Positions 36,659-45,929 of a DNA stretch of 64,000 nucleotides are shown one piece after another; positions within the stretch are counted from its first letter, which is position 1, and each line of letters begins with the position of its first letter. The stretch is from Bibersteinia trehalosi. GTDB taxonomy: Bacteria > Pseudomonadota > Gammaproteobacteria > Enterobacterales > Pasteurellaceae. Below the pieces are notes generated by a model. That model made no database searches. It was not told the DNA's origin and saw only the letters and a list, made by a program, of their open reading frames with translations. Where the stretch lies: the NCBI RefSeq assembly GCF_004346205.1, contig NZ_SMAM01000005.1, forward strand, positions 124,001 through 188,000. Reading direction: 5' to 3'. A program made the position numbers and the translations under genes.

Positions 36659-37708
36659 ATGAACAACGATTTTTTAGTATTAAAAAACATTACCAAATCA
36701 TTCGGTAAAGCAACAGTGATTGATAACTTAGACTTAGTGATCAAACGTGGCACAATGGTTACGCTATTAGGGCCTTCTGGCTGTGGGAAAACAACCGTAT
36801 TACGCTTAGTGGCAGGTTTGGAAAATCCGACAAGTGGTCAAATTTTTATTGATGGTGAAGATGTGACTAAATCTTCAATCCAAAATCGTGATATTTGTAT
36901 CGTATTCCAGTCTTACGCTTTATTCCCGCATATGTCTATTGGTGATAACGTGGGCTACGGCTTAAAAATGCAAGGCGTGGATAAAGCAGAACGTGAACAG
37001 CGTGTAAAAGAAGCGTTGGAATTGGTGGACTTAGGGGGCTTTGAAGATCGCTATGTGGATCAAATTTCTGGTGGTCAGCAACAACGTGTTGCACTTGCTC
37101 GTGCATTAGTTCTCAAACCAAAAGTATTACTCTTTGATGAACCGTTAAGTAACCTTGATGCGAACTTGCGTCGTTCAATGCGTGAAAAAATCCGTGAATT
37201 GCAACAACGTTTAGGCATTACTTCCCTTTATGTTACCCACGACCAAACCGAAGCTTTTGCGGTTTCAGATGAAGTTATCGTAATGAACAAGGGTAAAATT
37301 ATGCAAAAAGCCCCTGCAAAAGAGCTTTATCAGCGCCCTAACTCGCTTTTCCTTGCCAACTTTATGGGCGAAAGTAGTATTTTTAATGGGGAGTTACAAC
37401 AGGATAACGTCATCATTAATGGACATCGCTATCCTGTGGAAAATGCAGCTCAATTTGGTTTATCTGATGGCAAATGCTTGGTCGGTATTCGCCCAGAAGC
37501 GGTAACCCTTGCTAGCAGTGGTGAAGAAGCACAACGCTGTGAAATTAAAAAAGCAGTGTATATGGGCAACCACTGGGAAGTCGTTGCCGATTGGGGGGGG
37601 ACAGAGCTTTGGGTGAATGCAAATCCAGAGGGTTTTAATCCAAATATACAGCAAGCATATGTTCAACTTTCTCAACAAGGCTTATTCCTGCTAAGACCTG
37701 AGGCTTAA
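36659..37708 (+). CDS. afuC: hexose-phosphate ABC transporter ATP-binding protein AfuC
   Basis: A 349-residue ATPase energising AfuB. Walker A is GPSGCGKTT, the signature [15 protein letters not shown], Walker B VLLFDEP with the H-loop [12 protein letters not shown]-terminal TOBE regulatory domain starts near residue 240. The order and length match the FbpC/PotA class. AGGAACT precedes the ATG. It ends the afu operon; a hairpin follows at 37765-37789. Confidence 0.9.
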   Translation: MNNDFLVLKNITKSFGKATVIDNLDLVIKRGTMVTLLGPSGCGKTTVLRLVAGLENPTSGQIFIDGEDVTKSSIQNRDICIVFQSYALFPHMSIGDNVGYGLKMQGVDKAEREQRVKEALELVDLGGFEDRYVDQISGGQQQRVALARALVLKPKVLLFDEPLSNLDANLRRSMREKIRELQQRLGITSLYVTHDQTEAFAVSDEVIVMNKGKIMQKAPAKELYQRPNSLFLANFMGESSIFNGELQQDNVIINGHRYPVENAAQFGLSDGKCLVGIRPEAVTLASSGEEAQRCEIKKAVYMGNHWEVVADWGGTELWVNANPEGFNPNIQQAYVQLSQQGLFLLRPEA

Positions 37709-37764
37709 CACGCCACAAGCAAGTGCTGGATTTCTGGCCAAACGATACAAACTCATCAAAAAAA

Positions 37765-37789
37765 TAGCACCAGCGCTTGGCTGGTGCTA
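37765..37789 (+). terminator. hairpin downstream of afuC
   Basis: TAGCACCAG (37765-37773) and CTGGTGCTA (37781-37789) form a 9-bp stem with loop CGCTTGG. There is no T-run, so its strength as a terminator is uncertain. Confidence 0.45.
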
Positions 37790-37907
37790 ATCCTTCAAAT
37801 CTGTTTAGCTAAAGATTGGCAAAATACGGTAGCTCCACCATGTTTAAGCACTCAAGTTGATTGTGAAATCGCAAGCGGTCTGTTTTATTGCAAAAAATGC
37901 AAAATAG

Positions 37908-39116
37908 TTATGGCAAAGTCGCCAATACCGCGTATCCGGCTTGTTGCACAGTCAAATTCAATGTGCTGTTAGCGCCGATAAAGAGTGCTTCCCCCTGCTT
38001 TAAGCGGTATATATTATCCTGCTCACTCGCTTCAATTATTCCTTCCATCACCAATAAAATTGCTGCATTCTCAATGGCTTGTGAATAAGCTTCACTTGCA
38101 CCAAATGCCAAATGTTGCAACGCAAAATCTTTTGCCGCGGGTGTCGGATAAAGATAACTCTGCCCCGTTATTTGAGGCGCTGGAGCAATCAGCTGCGGCA
38201 CAATTTCACAATAGTCCACTGTTTGTAGGAGTGCTGGAATATCAATATATTTTGGTGTAAGCCCACCACGAATCACATTATCTGAAGCGGCCATCAATTC
38301 AATACACTGACCGCGTAAATAAGCATGTGGCAAGCCTGCCCCTTGATAAATCCCTTCGTCTTTTTTCACATTAACAATATTAAATAAGTAAAAACAGAGT
38401 AAGCCAGCATCTAATTTCTCCTCATGGATATCCATCGCTTGCATTGCATAAAGCAGCCAGTAATCTGGCTCATGCAAAGCAATTTTCCCTGCGTTAAAGT
38501 CAGATTTTCGAGCGTGTATGATAGGTAGTAACCATTCAGCGAGTTTGGCTTGTTCAGCCAGCATAATCTGCTTGTAAAGTGCTTCTAGCCCTTGGTTTTC
38601 AAGCAATATTTTCAGCGGCTGCAAACTTGGATGGCAACTTAAATTCACCTTAATCTGCTCAATCGGCTGAAAGCCATGCAATAACCAAAAATCTGATAAG
38701 GCAATCATCATTTCTGGTTTGTGATTACGATCTTTATAAGTTCGATTTGGAGCATCCAATGCAATGCCCGCTTGATTTTCCCGTTCAAATCCTTGCTCTG
38801 CCTGGGCTTTAGTTGGGTGAAGCTGAATTGAAAGGGGTTGCTTAACATCTAAAATTTTCAATAAAAACGGTAACTCATCGCCAAATTGCTCGCGACTTTT
38901 TGTGCCAAGTAGCTCAGGATGAGCCGCTAATAACTGATCAAGCGCTAAGGAGTCTTGCCCCGCTGTAATCAACGAAGGTGATGAAGGGTGAGCACCAAGC
39001 CAATATTCTGCATAAGGTTTATGAGGCGTTTGCATAGCCAACTGTTGCCAGCAGGGAATAAAATCTGAGCCTCCCCATGCATAATGTTGATAACTCCCTT
39101 GTAGTTTAAAAATCAT
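37908..39116 (-). CDS. manA: mannose-6-phosphate isomerase, class I
   Basis: A 402-residue zinc enzyme interconverting mannose-6-phosphate and fructose-6-phosphate. Zinc ligands QLHPTKAQAE and the GAGLPHAYLRG stretch are present, and the family landmark YAWGG is at the N-terminus. It is the last gene of manXYZ-yobD-manA on the leftward strand: its ATG overlaps the yobD stop as ATGA (39113-39116), a sign of translational coupling. It completes the pathway for mannose imported and phosphorylated by ManXYZ. Confidence 0.93.
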   Translation of the reverse strand: MIFKLQGSYQHYAWGGSDFIPCWQQLAMQTPHKPYAEYWLGAHPSSPSLITAGQDSLALDQLLAAHPELLGTKSREQFGDELPFLLKILDVKQPLSIQLHPTKAQAEQGFERENQAGIALDAPNRTYKDRNHKPEMMIALSDFWLLHGFQPIEQIKVNLSCHPSLQPLKILLENQGLEALYKQIMLAEQAKLAEWLLPIIHARKSDFNAGKIALHEPDYWLLYAMQAMDIHEEKLDAGLLCFYLFNIVNVKKDEGIYQGAGLPHAYLRGQCIELMAASDNVIRGGLTPKYIDIPALLQTVDYCEIVPQLIAPAPQITGQSYLYPTPAAKDFALQHLAFGASEAYSQAIENAAILLVMEGIIEASEQDNIYRLKQGEALFIGANSTLNLTVQQAGYAVLATLP

Positions 39117-39583
39117 GCTTTTTCTCCCACATTCGCTAAAAATTTAATAATTTTTTCTGCATCTTCTTGCACTTTTAGGCGCGCAAATAACCGCTTACCA
39201 TTGGTTAAATCAATCACAAATACGGGCTTATTTTTAAACTCAGCCTGATTCACCGCGCGAATTTTCTTGTAATCAATGAAAAGGGCATTCAAATAAAACC
39301 CTTGCGTTTTAAATAACCAGCGGGGCTCACGAAATAGTACGGCATACAATGCAAGTGTAATACATACCGCCAATAAGAATAGTGTTAATGAGCTTAATCC
39401 TTCAGCTAGCCCTTGTGTAGCAGTTAATAAAATTAAACCAAATAAAATCCAGCCGTCTATCGTTTGGCGCTGTAAACTTACTGCTAATTTTGTTTCGCCA
39501 TTTAAGCGAGACAATAGAAATTGATCATAAATAGCATATGCTAAACAGGTAAAAATAATTAGAAAAAGAATCGTGTTTGTCAT
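39113..39583 (-). CDS. yobD: DUF986 / YobD family inner-membrane protein
   Basis: A 156-residue membrane protein resembling E. coli YobD (UPF0266). Three hydrophobic segments are visible: an N-terminal one (LFLIIFTCLAYAIYDQFLL), then two near residues 40-58 and 66-84. A soluble C-terminal domain with mixed alpha/beta sequence follows (FKTQGFYLNALFIDYKKI). In E. coli yobD also follows manXYZ, so the linkage is conserved and points to a role in mannose-type PTS function. No catalytic motif is seen. Start: ATG at 39581-39583, without a strong ribosome-binding site. Confidence 0.8.
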   Translation of the reverse strand: MTNTILFLIIFTCLAYAIYDQFLLSRLNGETKLAVSLQRQTIDGWILFGLILLTATQGLAEGLSSLTLFLLAVCITLALYAVLFREPRWLFKTQGFYLNALFIDYKKIRAVNQAEFKNKPVFVIDLTNGKRLFARLKVQEDAEKIIKFLANVGEKA

Positions 39584-39606
39584 ATCAAATTTGCAGATTT
39601 TTAACG

Positions 39607-39636
39607 AAAAAAGACCGCTTGGCATGCAAGCGGTCT
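39607..39636 (-). terminator. dyad uptake-signal terminator after manZ
   Basis: AGACCGCTTG (39612-39621), loop GCATG, CAAGCGGTCT (39627-39636). Read leftward it is followed by TTTTTTCG. It lies between manZ and yobD, so yobD-manA depends on read-through or on a promoter not identified. Confidence 0.75.
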
Positions 39637-39649
39637 AAATTGGTGGAGA

Positions 39650-40486
39650 TTATGCAAGGATACCAGTCCAAGCACCGAAGATACCAATCGCAAAGAAACC
39701 AATGATAATCCAGAGTGCATTTACACGGTTACGTAACAACCACATACAAGCGAATGTTAATAACAATGGCAGTAAACCTGGCATTAAGCTATCTAAAATA
39801 GTTTGCACCGTTTCTACTTTCACTGAACCATCTTGCATTTGAATTTCAGCTACCTTGAATGGTACATTAATGCTTGTCCATTTCTGCACCAATGCCCCCA
39901 TAATAAATAAGCCGAGAATTGATGCCCCTTCAGTCAGTTTTTGTAGTAAACCGCCACTCATGTCTTGCACCACGTCTAAGCCTTTTTTATAGCCATAGGT
40001 TACGCCATAGTAACGAGTGCCTAAACGCACTAAGTTAAATAGCAAGAAGAATAAGATTGGGCCGAGAATATTACCACTTAACGCTAAACCCGCACCTAAT
40101 GCAGCAAAGACAGGGCGTGCAGTCCCCCAATAGATTGGATCACCCACACCTGCAAGCGGTCCCATTAAGCCGACTTTGATACCGTTGATTGCTGCATCAT
40201 CAATCTCTTTACCATTAGCACGCTCTTCTTCCATTGCAATGGTTACACCAAGTACAGGTGCAGCAACGAATGGTTGAGTATTAAAGAATTCAAGGTGGCG
40301 TTTAATCGCATCTTTACGTTCTTGTGAATTTGGATCTGGATATAAACGTTTAATTACAGGTACCATTGAGTAAGCAAAACCAAGTGCTTGCATACGCTCA
40401 AAGTTCCACGAGCCTTGGAATAAGTTTGAACGGCGTACAACGGCATTCAAATCGCTTTGAGTTACTTTTTTGATTTCTGTTGTCAT
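39650..40486 (-). CDS. manZ: mannose PTS EIID component
   Basis: A 278-residue membrane component of the mannose-family PTS, forming the sugar channel together with ManY. The family stretch FNFERMQALGFAY-like sequence (here SWNFERMQALGFAYSM) and GPLAGVGDPIYWGT are present, and the C-terminus is strongly hydrophobic. It starts 13 bases after the manY stop. Specificity of the family covers mannose, glucose, glucosamine and related sugars. Confidence 0.93.
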   Translation of the reverse strand: MTTEIKKVTQSDLNAVVRRSNLFQGSWNFERMQALGFAYSMVPVIKRLYPDPNSQERKDAIKRHLEFFNTQPFVAAPVLGVTIAMEEERANGKEIDDAAINGIKVGLMGPLAGVGDPIYWGTARPVFAALGAGLALSGNILGPILFFLLFNLVRLGTRYYGVTYGYKKGLDVVQDMSGGLLQKLTEGASILGLFIMGALVQKWTSINVPFKVAEIQMQDGSVKVETVQTILDSLMPGLLPLLLTFACMWLLRNRVNALWIIIGFFAIGIFGAWTGILA

Positions 40487-40499
40487 TTTAAATGCCCTC

Positions 40500-41297
40500 T
40501 TAGTCTAAACGGTTGTCTGCGCCGTTGTTGCTGTTTACTACTTGTACAACTTGGCTTTTGTTATATTTCGGGTGAAGTTGAATGTAGATGATTGCCATAA
40601 TGGTGCCGATTACCCCTAATGCGACAAGGTTGAAATCGGTAAATGCCGCAACCACAAAACCTGCATAGAAGAATGGCATTAAGTGACCTGCACGCATCAT
40701 ATTGATTACCATCGCATAACCCACTACAGCAATGAAACCACCTGCAATTTTCAGACCTGTAGTTACCACATCAGGGATCGCCGCAAGCATGGTTTGAACA
40801 GTATCTGTGCCTGCAGTTAATGCAACTAATAGCGCAGGGATTGCGATACGCATCGCTTGTAATAACAATGCACCACGATGAATCCAGTCTAAACGGTTTA
40901 AGTTACCATCTTCAATTGATTTATCCGCTGCGTGTTGGAAACCAACAGTGATTGCACGCACCACATAAGTTAATACTTGACCTGCAGCAGCAAGCGGAAT
41001 CGCAATTGCAATACCTGTTGAAATATCTTGACCACCTACGATAACCAAGATAGTAGAAACTACAGAAGCTAATGCTGCATCAGGAGCAAGTGCCGCACCA
41101 ATGTTCATCCAGCCTAAAGCCAATAATTCTAATGAACCGCCAACAATAATGCCGGTTTTCATATCGCCTAATACGATACCAATTAAGGTACAAGCAATCA
41201 GTGGACGGTGTGTTTGCCATTCGTCAAGAATTGAACCCATACCAGAGATACAGGCAACCAAAAATACAAGTACAATTTGAATTGCAGAAATTTCCAT
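40500..41297 (-). CDS. manY: mannose PTS EIIC component
   Basis: A 265-residue integral membrane protein, the EIIC half of the mannose permease. It shows repeated hydrophobic segments and the family stretch HRPLIACTLIGIVLGD near the N-terminus with GGSLELLALGWMNIGAA. It lies between manX and manZ with gaps of about 10 bases, so the three are one transcription unit. Length matches E. coli ManY. Confidence 0.93.
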   Translation of the reverse strand: MEISAIQIVLVFLVACISGMGSILDEWQTHRPLIACTLIGIVLGDMKTGIIVGGSLELLALGWMNIGAALAPDAALASVVSTILVIVGGQDISTGIAIAIPLAAAGQVLTYVVRAITVGFQHAADKSIEDGNLNRLDWIHRGALLLQAMRIAIPALLVALTAGTDTVQTMLAAIPDVVTTGLKIAGGFIAVVGYAMVINMMRAGHLMPFFYAGFVVAAFTDFNLVALGVIGTIMAIIYIQLHPKYNKSQVVQVVNSNNGADNRLD

Positions 41298-41307
41298 AAT
41301 AATTTCC

Positions 41308-42276
41308 TTAGATTAGATTTTTCGCTTTTAACAGATCCATCATATATTGACGGCTATCATTTGATACTTTACGCACATCCAGCTCAATATTCATTGCATC
41401 AATCGCTTTAAATGCAGCAATGTCTTTATCATCTACTGAAACAGCGCTAGTGATCATCTGTTTACCTTCACGGTATGCCATACCACCGATATTCACCGAT
41501 TTAATATCTACACCTGCCTCAAGTAATGCAAGAACATCAGTTGGATTAGTAAAGAGTAACATCATACGCTCATCGGCATATTCAGGGTTATTCCAAACAC
41601 GAATCATCTTCTGAACATCCACTACATGAGCGGTTACCCCTGGCGGTGCAACACTTTTCAGCATTTGCGTGCGCACTTTATCTTTCGCAACTTCATCGCT
41701 GACAACCACAATGCGAGAAACTCGGCTCTCTTTAGTCCAGCGAGTAGCAACCTGACCATGAATTAAACGGTCATCAATACGAGCGAGACCAACGACCAAA
41801 TTACCTTCTTTTAGTGGCTGTGCAGGAGCAGTTTCTGTTGCTGCTGGCTGTGGCGCAGCTTCCGTTTTTTCTGCTGGTTGGAAGTTGAGCGAACGCACAC
41901 CGCTTAACCCAGATTCCAATGCCACCTCCACTAATTCGGCAAGGGTTTCTACGTCATCACGTGCCATACAGGTATTCACCAACATTGGAATATTGACACC
42001 AGCAACGATATCCATGTTAGTTTTACCGTCAATTACACGGTTTGCGGCATTAAACGGGCTACCGCCCCACATATCTACCAAAAACAACACTTCATCGCAG
42101 TGAGCGAGTTCTGTGCTGAGTTTTTCCTGATATTTACCCATAATAGTTTCCGCATTTTCACCGGCAACAAAGTCAATGTAAGCTACATCGCTTTGCTCAC
42201 CAATCAACATCTCAGTGGTTTTGAGAAGCTGCTCTGCGGCGACACCGTGGGTTGCTATGATGATAGCAATGCTCAT
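41308..42276 (-). CDS. manX: mannose PTS EIIAB component
   Basis: A 322-residue cytoplasmic EIIA-EIIB fusion that carries phosphate from HPr to the incoming sugar. The IIA domain has its active His in IIATHGVAAEQLL near residue 10. A Pro/Ala-rich linker (EAAPQPAATETAPAQP) follows around residue 155, and the IIB domain has its His in RIDDRLIHGQVATRW. Start: ATG at 42276 with AAGGAG upstream; a frame extension to 42318 runs past the ribosome-binding site. It heads the man operon, with a strong CRP site about 110 bases before the ATG. Confidence 0.94.
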   Translation of the reverse strand: MSIAIIIATHGVAAEQLLKTTEMLIGEQSDVAYIDFVAGENAETIMGKYQEKLSTELAHCDEVLFLVDMWGGSPFNAANRVIDGKTNMDIVAGVNIPMLVNTCMARDDVETLAELVEVALESGLSGVRSLNFQPAEKTEAAPQPAATETAPAQPLKEGNLVVGLARIDDRLIHGQVATRWTKESRVSRIVVVSDEVAKDKVRTQMLKSVAPPGVTAHVVDVQKMIRVWNNPEYADERMMLLFTNPTDVLALLEAGVDIKSVNIGGMAYREGKQMITSAVSVDDKDIAAFKAIDAMNIELDVRKVSNDSRQYMMDLLKAKNLI

Positions 42277-42343
42277 CGTATGCTCCTTAGGATGATTAAA
42301 AACAAAAAGGATTTTCATCTCAAATAGAGTGAAATTGGAGCGA

Positions 42344-42371
42344 ATTCTAAAACTTTCTGGGCTATGAGCAA
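42344..42371 (-). promoter_or_regulatory. manX promoter
   Basis: Read leftward: -35 TTGCTC (42366-42371), a 16-base spacer, -10 TAGAAT (42344-42349). The inferred start is near 42337, giving a leader of about 60 bases. Confidence 0.55.
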
Positions 42372-42385
42372 GTTAGTTTCACTAA

Positions 42386-42407
42386 AAATGTGATCTGGTT
42401 CATATTT
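42386..42407 (-). promoter_or_regulatory. CRP site at manX
   Basis: The core TGTGA-TCTGGT-TCATA sits in a 22-base site matching the symmetrical E. coli CRP consensus at 19 of 22 positions. Its centre (42396.5) is about 60 bases before the inferred manX start, a class I activation distance. Confidence 0.75.
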
Positions 42408-42475
42408 TTATGGGAAATTTCGTCAAAAATCTCTATATTTTATTTTTTTCTAACAAAAAAATTATCAAAAAATCA

Positions 42476-42511
42476 CAAAAAAACCGCTTACAGCAAAGCA
42501 CTGTAAGCGGT
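42476..42511 (-). terminator. dyad uptake-signal terminator after satP
   Basis: ACCGCTTACAG (42483-42493), loop CAAAGCA, CTGTAAGCGGT (42501-42511). Read leftward a run of T follows. It isolates the man operon from the upstream potD-satP unit. Confidence 0.85.
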
Positions 42512-42536
42512 CATTTTTAAGTAAAAATTTACAAAA

Positions 42537-43100
42537 TTATTTCGGCTCACCGATTGGTAATACTGTGCGACCAAAACTTTCGTTAATAATATCAGCTGCC
42601 GCTAAATAAAACGCTAAGAAAGCTGTGATTAAACCAAAGTTACCACCAATGTGAGTGATCGCTTTACTACCAGAGAAATCCCCCCAAGCAAGGAGATAGA
42701 ACGTAATGGTTAAGAACAGGAAAATGGCTTGTAATGCGCGTGCTTTTGCTAAAGTACCGATAAACATCATCAACGTGAATGTTCCCCATGCAATCAAGTA
42801 CCAACCCACAAAATCAGCAGATACACCTTCAGCAAAGAATACTTTAAACAGTGCGAAAGACCACCAGAATGCGCCATAGCTAGTAAATGCCGTAAAACCA
42901 AAAGTATTACCTTTGGCAAACTCAAACATCCCTGCGATCATCTGTGCCGTACCGCCAAAAGCAAAGCCCATGGCTAATACTAAGCCCACATTTTCGCCAC
43001 TGAATGTGCCATTGTTAATTAAGCTTAATAAGAAAGTGGTTAAAGCAAAACCGCATAAACCGAGCGGAGCCGGGTTAGTTCCTGAATTTGGAGCTGACAT
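42537..43100 (-). CDS. satP: acetate/succinate transporter SatP (GPR1/FUN34/YaaH family)
   Basis: A 187-residue inner-membrane protein of the acetate uptake transporter family. The signature NPAPLGL is at residues 9-15, and six hydrophobic segments follow. FGFTAFTSYGAFWWSFAL is typical of the family. It probably exchanges acetate (and succinate) with protons. GAGG lies 8 bases before the ATG. The gene starts 9 bases after the potD stop, so the two share a transcript; the metabolic reason is not evident. Confidence 0.88.
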   Translation of the reverse strand: MSAPNSGTNPAPLGLCGFALTTFLLSLINNGTFSGENVGLVLAMGFAFGGTAQMIAGMFEFAKGNTFGFTAFTSYGAFWWSFALFKVFFAEGVSADFVGWYLIAWGTFTLMMFIGTLAKARALQAIFLFLTITFYLLAWGDFSGSKAITHIGGNFGLITAFLAFYLAAADIINESFGRTVLPIGEPK

Positions 43101-43109
43101 TTAAAACCT

Positions 43110-44159
43110 CTATTTTTGTGTTCTGAGTAAGTTCCAGTATTTCTCATAAATATCGACAGCTTCGCCAACATCTGCTTGCAAAATACCTTTTTCAATTTCT
43201 TCAATCGGTGGAAAAACTAACGGATCTTCAACCGTTTCTACAGGTAAAATTGCTTTTACTGCTTCATTCGGCATTGAGAATCCCATTGTTTCGATCACCT
43301 CTTTGGCGCTTTCAGGACGCAACAAAAAGTCGATAAACTTATGTGCTGCTTCCTTGTTTTTTGCCTGTTTTGGAATTGCGTAATTATCCATCCAAACTAC
43401 CGCCCCTTCTTTTGGGAAAATAAATTGAATATCTGGATTTTCGCTTTTCGCACGGTGTGCCGAACCTGTCCATTGCATTCCAACTGCCACTTCCCCCTGT
43501 AAATAAGGCATTTCTGGCGAGTCTGAATTAAACACCAACACATTTGGCACGAGTTTTTGTAAACGCTCGTAAGCGGCTTTAATTTCCGTTTCGTCTTGTG
43601 TATTTGGCGATTTGCCATCTAACAACAAAGCGATATGGAATACTTCACGCGCGTCATTCATTAGCAACACTTTGCCTTTGAATTCTTTTCTCCACAAATC
43701 GCCCCAGCTATTTAAGCTACTTGAGTCGATTTCAGCGGTATTCACTCCAATTCCAGTTAAGCCGTAAACATAAGGAAGAGAGTATTTATTTTCAGGGTCA
43801 AACGGCTTGCCCATCAATTCTTTGCTCACATTCGCAAAATTGCTTAATTTAGCATGCTCAATTTCTGCCAGCATGCCTTCTTTTGCCATTTTGCCCACAT
43901 AGTAGCTTGATGGAAAAACGATGTCGTAGCCGCCACCATTAGAAAGTTTTAATTTAGAATACATTTCCTCATTGCTTTCAAAGGTGGAATAAATCACCTC
44001 AATGCCCGTTTCTTTTTGAAACTGTTCAAGCAACGATGACGGTACATATTCCGTCCAGTTATACACATAGAGTTTCTCTGCTGCTTGTGCACTTAACGCA
44101 GAAAAAGCCACCACAGTTGCCAATATTTTGGCAAAAAATGTACGACCGAATTTAACCAA
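43110..44159 (-). CDS. potD: spermidine/putrescine-binding periplasmic protein PotD (orphan)
   Basis: A 349-residue periplasmic solute-binding protein. The signal peptide ends ALSAQA before [14 protein letters not shown], the classical PotD/PotF start. Polyamine-site residues typical of the family, such as the YNWTEY, the FPSSYYV stretch and WMDNYAIP, are present. The only start in range is TTG at 44157-44159, with AAGGA 9 bases upstream, a rare start codon in this window. No potABC genes flank it, and satP follows. A second, orphan PotD beside a complete potABCD elsewhere is known in H. influenzae and would explain it. Confidence 0.88.
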   Translation of the reverse strand: MVKFGRTFFAKILATVVAFSALSAQAAEKLYVYNWTEYVPSSLLEQFQKETGIEVIYSTFESNEEMYSKLKLSNGGGYDIVFPSSYYVGKMAKEGMLAEIEHAKLSNFANVSKELMGKPFDPENKYSLPYVYGLTGIGVNTAEIDSSSLNSWGDLWRKEFKGKVLLMNDAREVFHIALLLDGKSPNTQDETEIKAAYERLQKLVPNVLVFNSDSPEMPYLQGEVAVGMQWTGSAHRAKSENPDIQFIFPKEGAVVWMDNYAIPKQAKNKEAAHKFIDFLLRPESAKEVIETMGFSMPNEAVKAILPVETVEDPLVFPPIEEIEKGILQADVGEAVDIYEKYWNLLRTQK

Positions 44160-44220
44160 TTTTTTTAGTCCTTCTATCTAGAGAGTGAAAAAACGCTTTT
44201 GCAATTTTTGCAAAAAAGAG

Positions 44221-44270
44221 CGAAAAAACTACCGCTTTCCAGCCCGAAAACAGATAGGCTGAAAAGCGGT
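44221..44270 (-). terminator. ubiD terminator
   Basis: ACCGCTTTCCAGCC (44231-44244) and GGCTGAAAAGCGGT (44257-44270) pair with one mismatch around a 12-base loop. Read leftward, AGTTTTTTCG follows. The arm ends are inverted AAGCGGT cores. Confidence 0.75.
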
Positions 44271-44301
44271 CAAGTATAGCGGCTTTTAGTTAAACAAGCG
44301 A

Positions 44302-45777
44302 TTATTTTTCCGTAAAAATCTGCAAATCGTCCCAAATTTCATCAATACGTTTTACCACATCAGGATCTTTTTTAATTGGCACGCCCCATTCTCGGTTGGT
44401 TTCACCTGCCCATTTGTTGGTGGCATCAATCCCCATTTTTGAGCCAAGCCCTGCGATAGGGGAAGCGAAATCCAAGTAATCAATCGGAGTATGTTCAATC
44501 ATCGTGGTATCTCGTGCAGGATCGCAACGGGTGGTAATCGCCCAAATCACATCTTTCCAATCTCGGGCGTTCACATCATCATCACACACAATCACAAATT
44601 TGGTGTACATAAACTGACGTAAAAACGACCAAACCCCCATCATCACACGCTTAGCGTGCCCTGCATACTGTTTCTTAATCGTTACCACTGCCAAGCGGTA
44701 AGAACAGCCTTCTGGCGGTAGGTAAAAATCCACAATTTCAGGGAATTGCTTTTGCAAAATCGGGATAAACACTTCATTTAACGCTTCACCTAATACCGCA
44801 GGTTCATCAGGCGGTCTGCCCGTGTAGGTGCTGTGATAAATCGGATCTTTGCGCATTGTGATATGTGTTATCGTAAACACAGGGAAGTATTCCTGCTCGT
44901 TGTAGTAGCCTGTGTGGTCGCCATAAGGGCCTTCCAATGCCGTTTCATTTGGATCAATATAGCCCTCTAACACAATTTCCGCACTGGCAGGCACTTCCAA
45001 ATCATTACTTACTGATTTGACGGTTTCGGTTTTATTGCCTCGCAACAGCCCTGCAAACGCATATTCCGACAATGTATCTGGCACAGGAGTAACCGCCGCA
45101 AGAATGGTCGCAGGATCAGCCCCCAACGCCACAGACACAGGGAAAGGCTCATTCGGGTGCGTTTCTTTCCACTCTTGAAAATCTAACGCCCCTCCACGAT
45201 GGGAAAGCCAACGCATAATCAATTTATTTTTGCCAATCAGCTGTTGGCGATAAATGCCTAGATTTAAACGTTTTTTGAGTGGGCCTTTGGTAATGGTGAG
45301 CCCCCACGTGACAAGTGGGGCAATATCGCCCTGCCAACAGTGCATTATCGGTAATTTGTACAAATCAACCTCATCACCAGAAAGCACGATTTGCTGACAT
45401 TCCGCTTTGCCTAATACTTTACTTGGCATATTGAGAATTTGTTTCCATTGAGGCAACTGCCCAATCAGATCTTTAAATCCCTTCGGTGGCTCAGGCTCTT
45501 TCAAAAAAGCCAGTAATTTCCCCAGATCACGCAAAGAGGAAACGTCTTCCTGTCCCATACCCATTGCCACACGCTTTGGTGTACCAAACAGATTGCACAG
45601 CACAGGCATATCATAGCCCTTTGGATTTTCAAATAGTAATGCTGGTCCGCCCATACGCAATGTACGGTCAGCAATTTCGGTCATTTCCAAATAAGGATCG
45701 ATTTCTTGGTAAATACGTTTAAGTTCGCCTTTTTGCTCCAGTAATGCCAAAAAATCACGTAAATTTTTGTATTTCAT
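44302..45777 (-). CDS. ubiD: 3-octaprenyl-4-hydroxybenzoate carboxy-lyase UbiD
   Basis: A 491-residue prenylated-FMN-dependent decarboxylase in ubiquinone synthesis. Sequence and length match E. coli UbiD throughout. Seen: [21 protein letters not shown] and the acidic cofactor/catalytic stretch [14 protein letters not shown]. It needs the flavin prenyltransferase UbiX, not encoded nearby. Start: ATG at 45775-45777; a frame extension to 45843 has no ribosome-binding site. It is divergent from fhuC and appears to be a single-gene unit. Confidence 0.94.
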   Translation of the reverse strand: MKYKNLRDFLALLEQKGELKRIYQEIDPYLEMTEIADRTLRMGGPALLFENPKGYDMPVLCNLFGTPKRVAMGMGQEDVSSLRDLGKLLAFLKEPEPPKGFKDLIGQLPQWKQILNMPSKVLGKAECQQIVLSGDEVDLYKLPIMHCWQGDIAPLVTWGLTITKGPLKKRLNLGIYRQQLIGKNKLIMRWLSHRGGALDFQEWKETHPNEPFPVSVALGADPATILAAVTPVPDTLSEYAFAGLLRGNKTETVKSVSNDLEVPASAEIVLEGYIDPNETALEGPYGDHTGYYNEQEYFPVFTITHITMRKDPIYHSTYTGRPPDEPAVLGEALNEVFIPILQKQFPEIVDFYLPPEGCSYRLAVVTIKKQYAGHAKRVMMGVWSFLRQFMYTKFVIVCDDDVNARDWKDVIWAITTRCDPARDTTMIEHTPIDYLDFASPIAGLGSKMGIDATNKWAGETNREWGVPIKKDPDVVKRIDEIWDDLQIFTEK

Positions 45778-45868
45778 CCTGATACTCTTCAAATGTGAAA
45801 TCTGTTCGCAGTATAACTGATTTACAAGCGCCCAGAAATCCACAAAATTTTACCAAAAGAGAAAAGAC

Positions 45869-45897
45869 TTCAAAGCGCAATCGTTTTTAATTAAAAT
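45869..45897 (+). promoter_or_regulatory. putative fhuC promoter
   Basis: TTCAAA (45869-45874), a 17-base spacer and TAAAAT (45892-45897), 33 bases before the fhuC start. The surrounding A/T-rich stretch could hold a Fur site, but I found no convincing 19-base Fur box. Confidence 0.4.
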
Positions 45898-45929
45898 GGG
45901 AACGTTTTTTATTTTGACATGGAGTCATT

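Noticed and set aside
45778-45929. Fur box upstream of fhuC
   Set aside because: The A/T-rich sequence gives only scattered matches to the 19-base consensus; not enough to call by eye.
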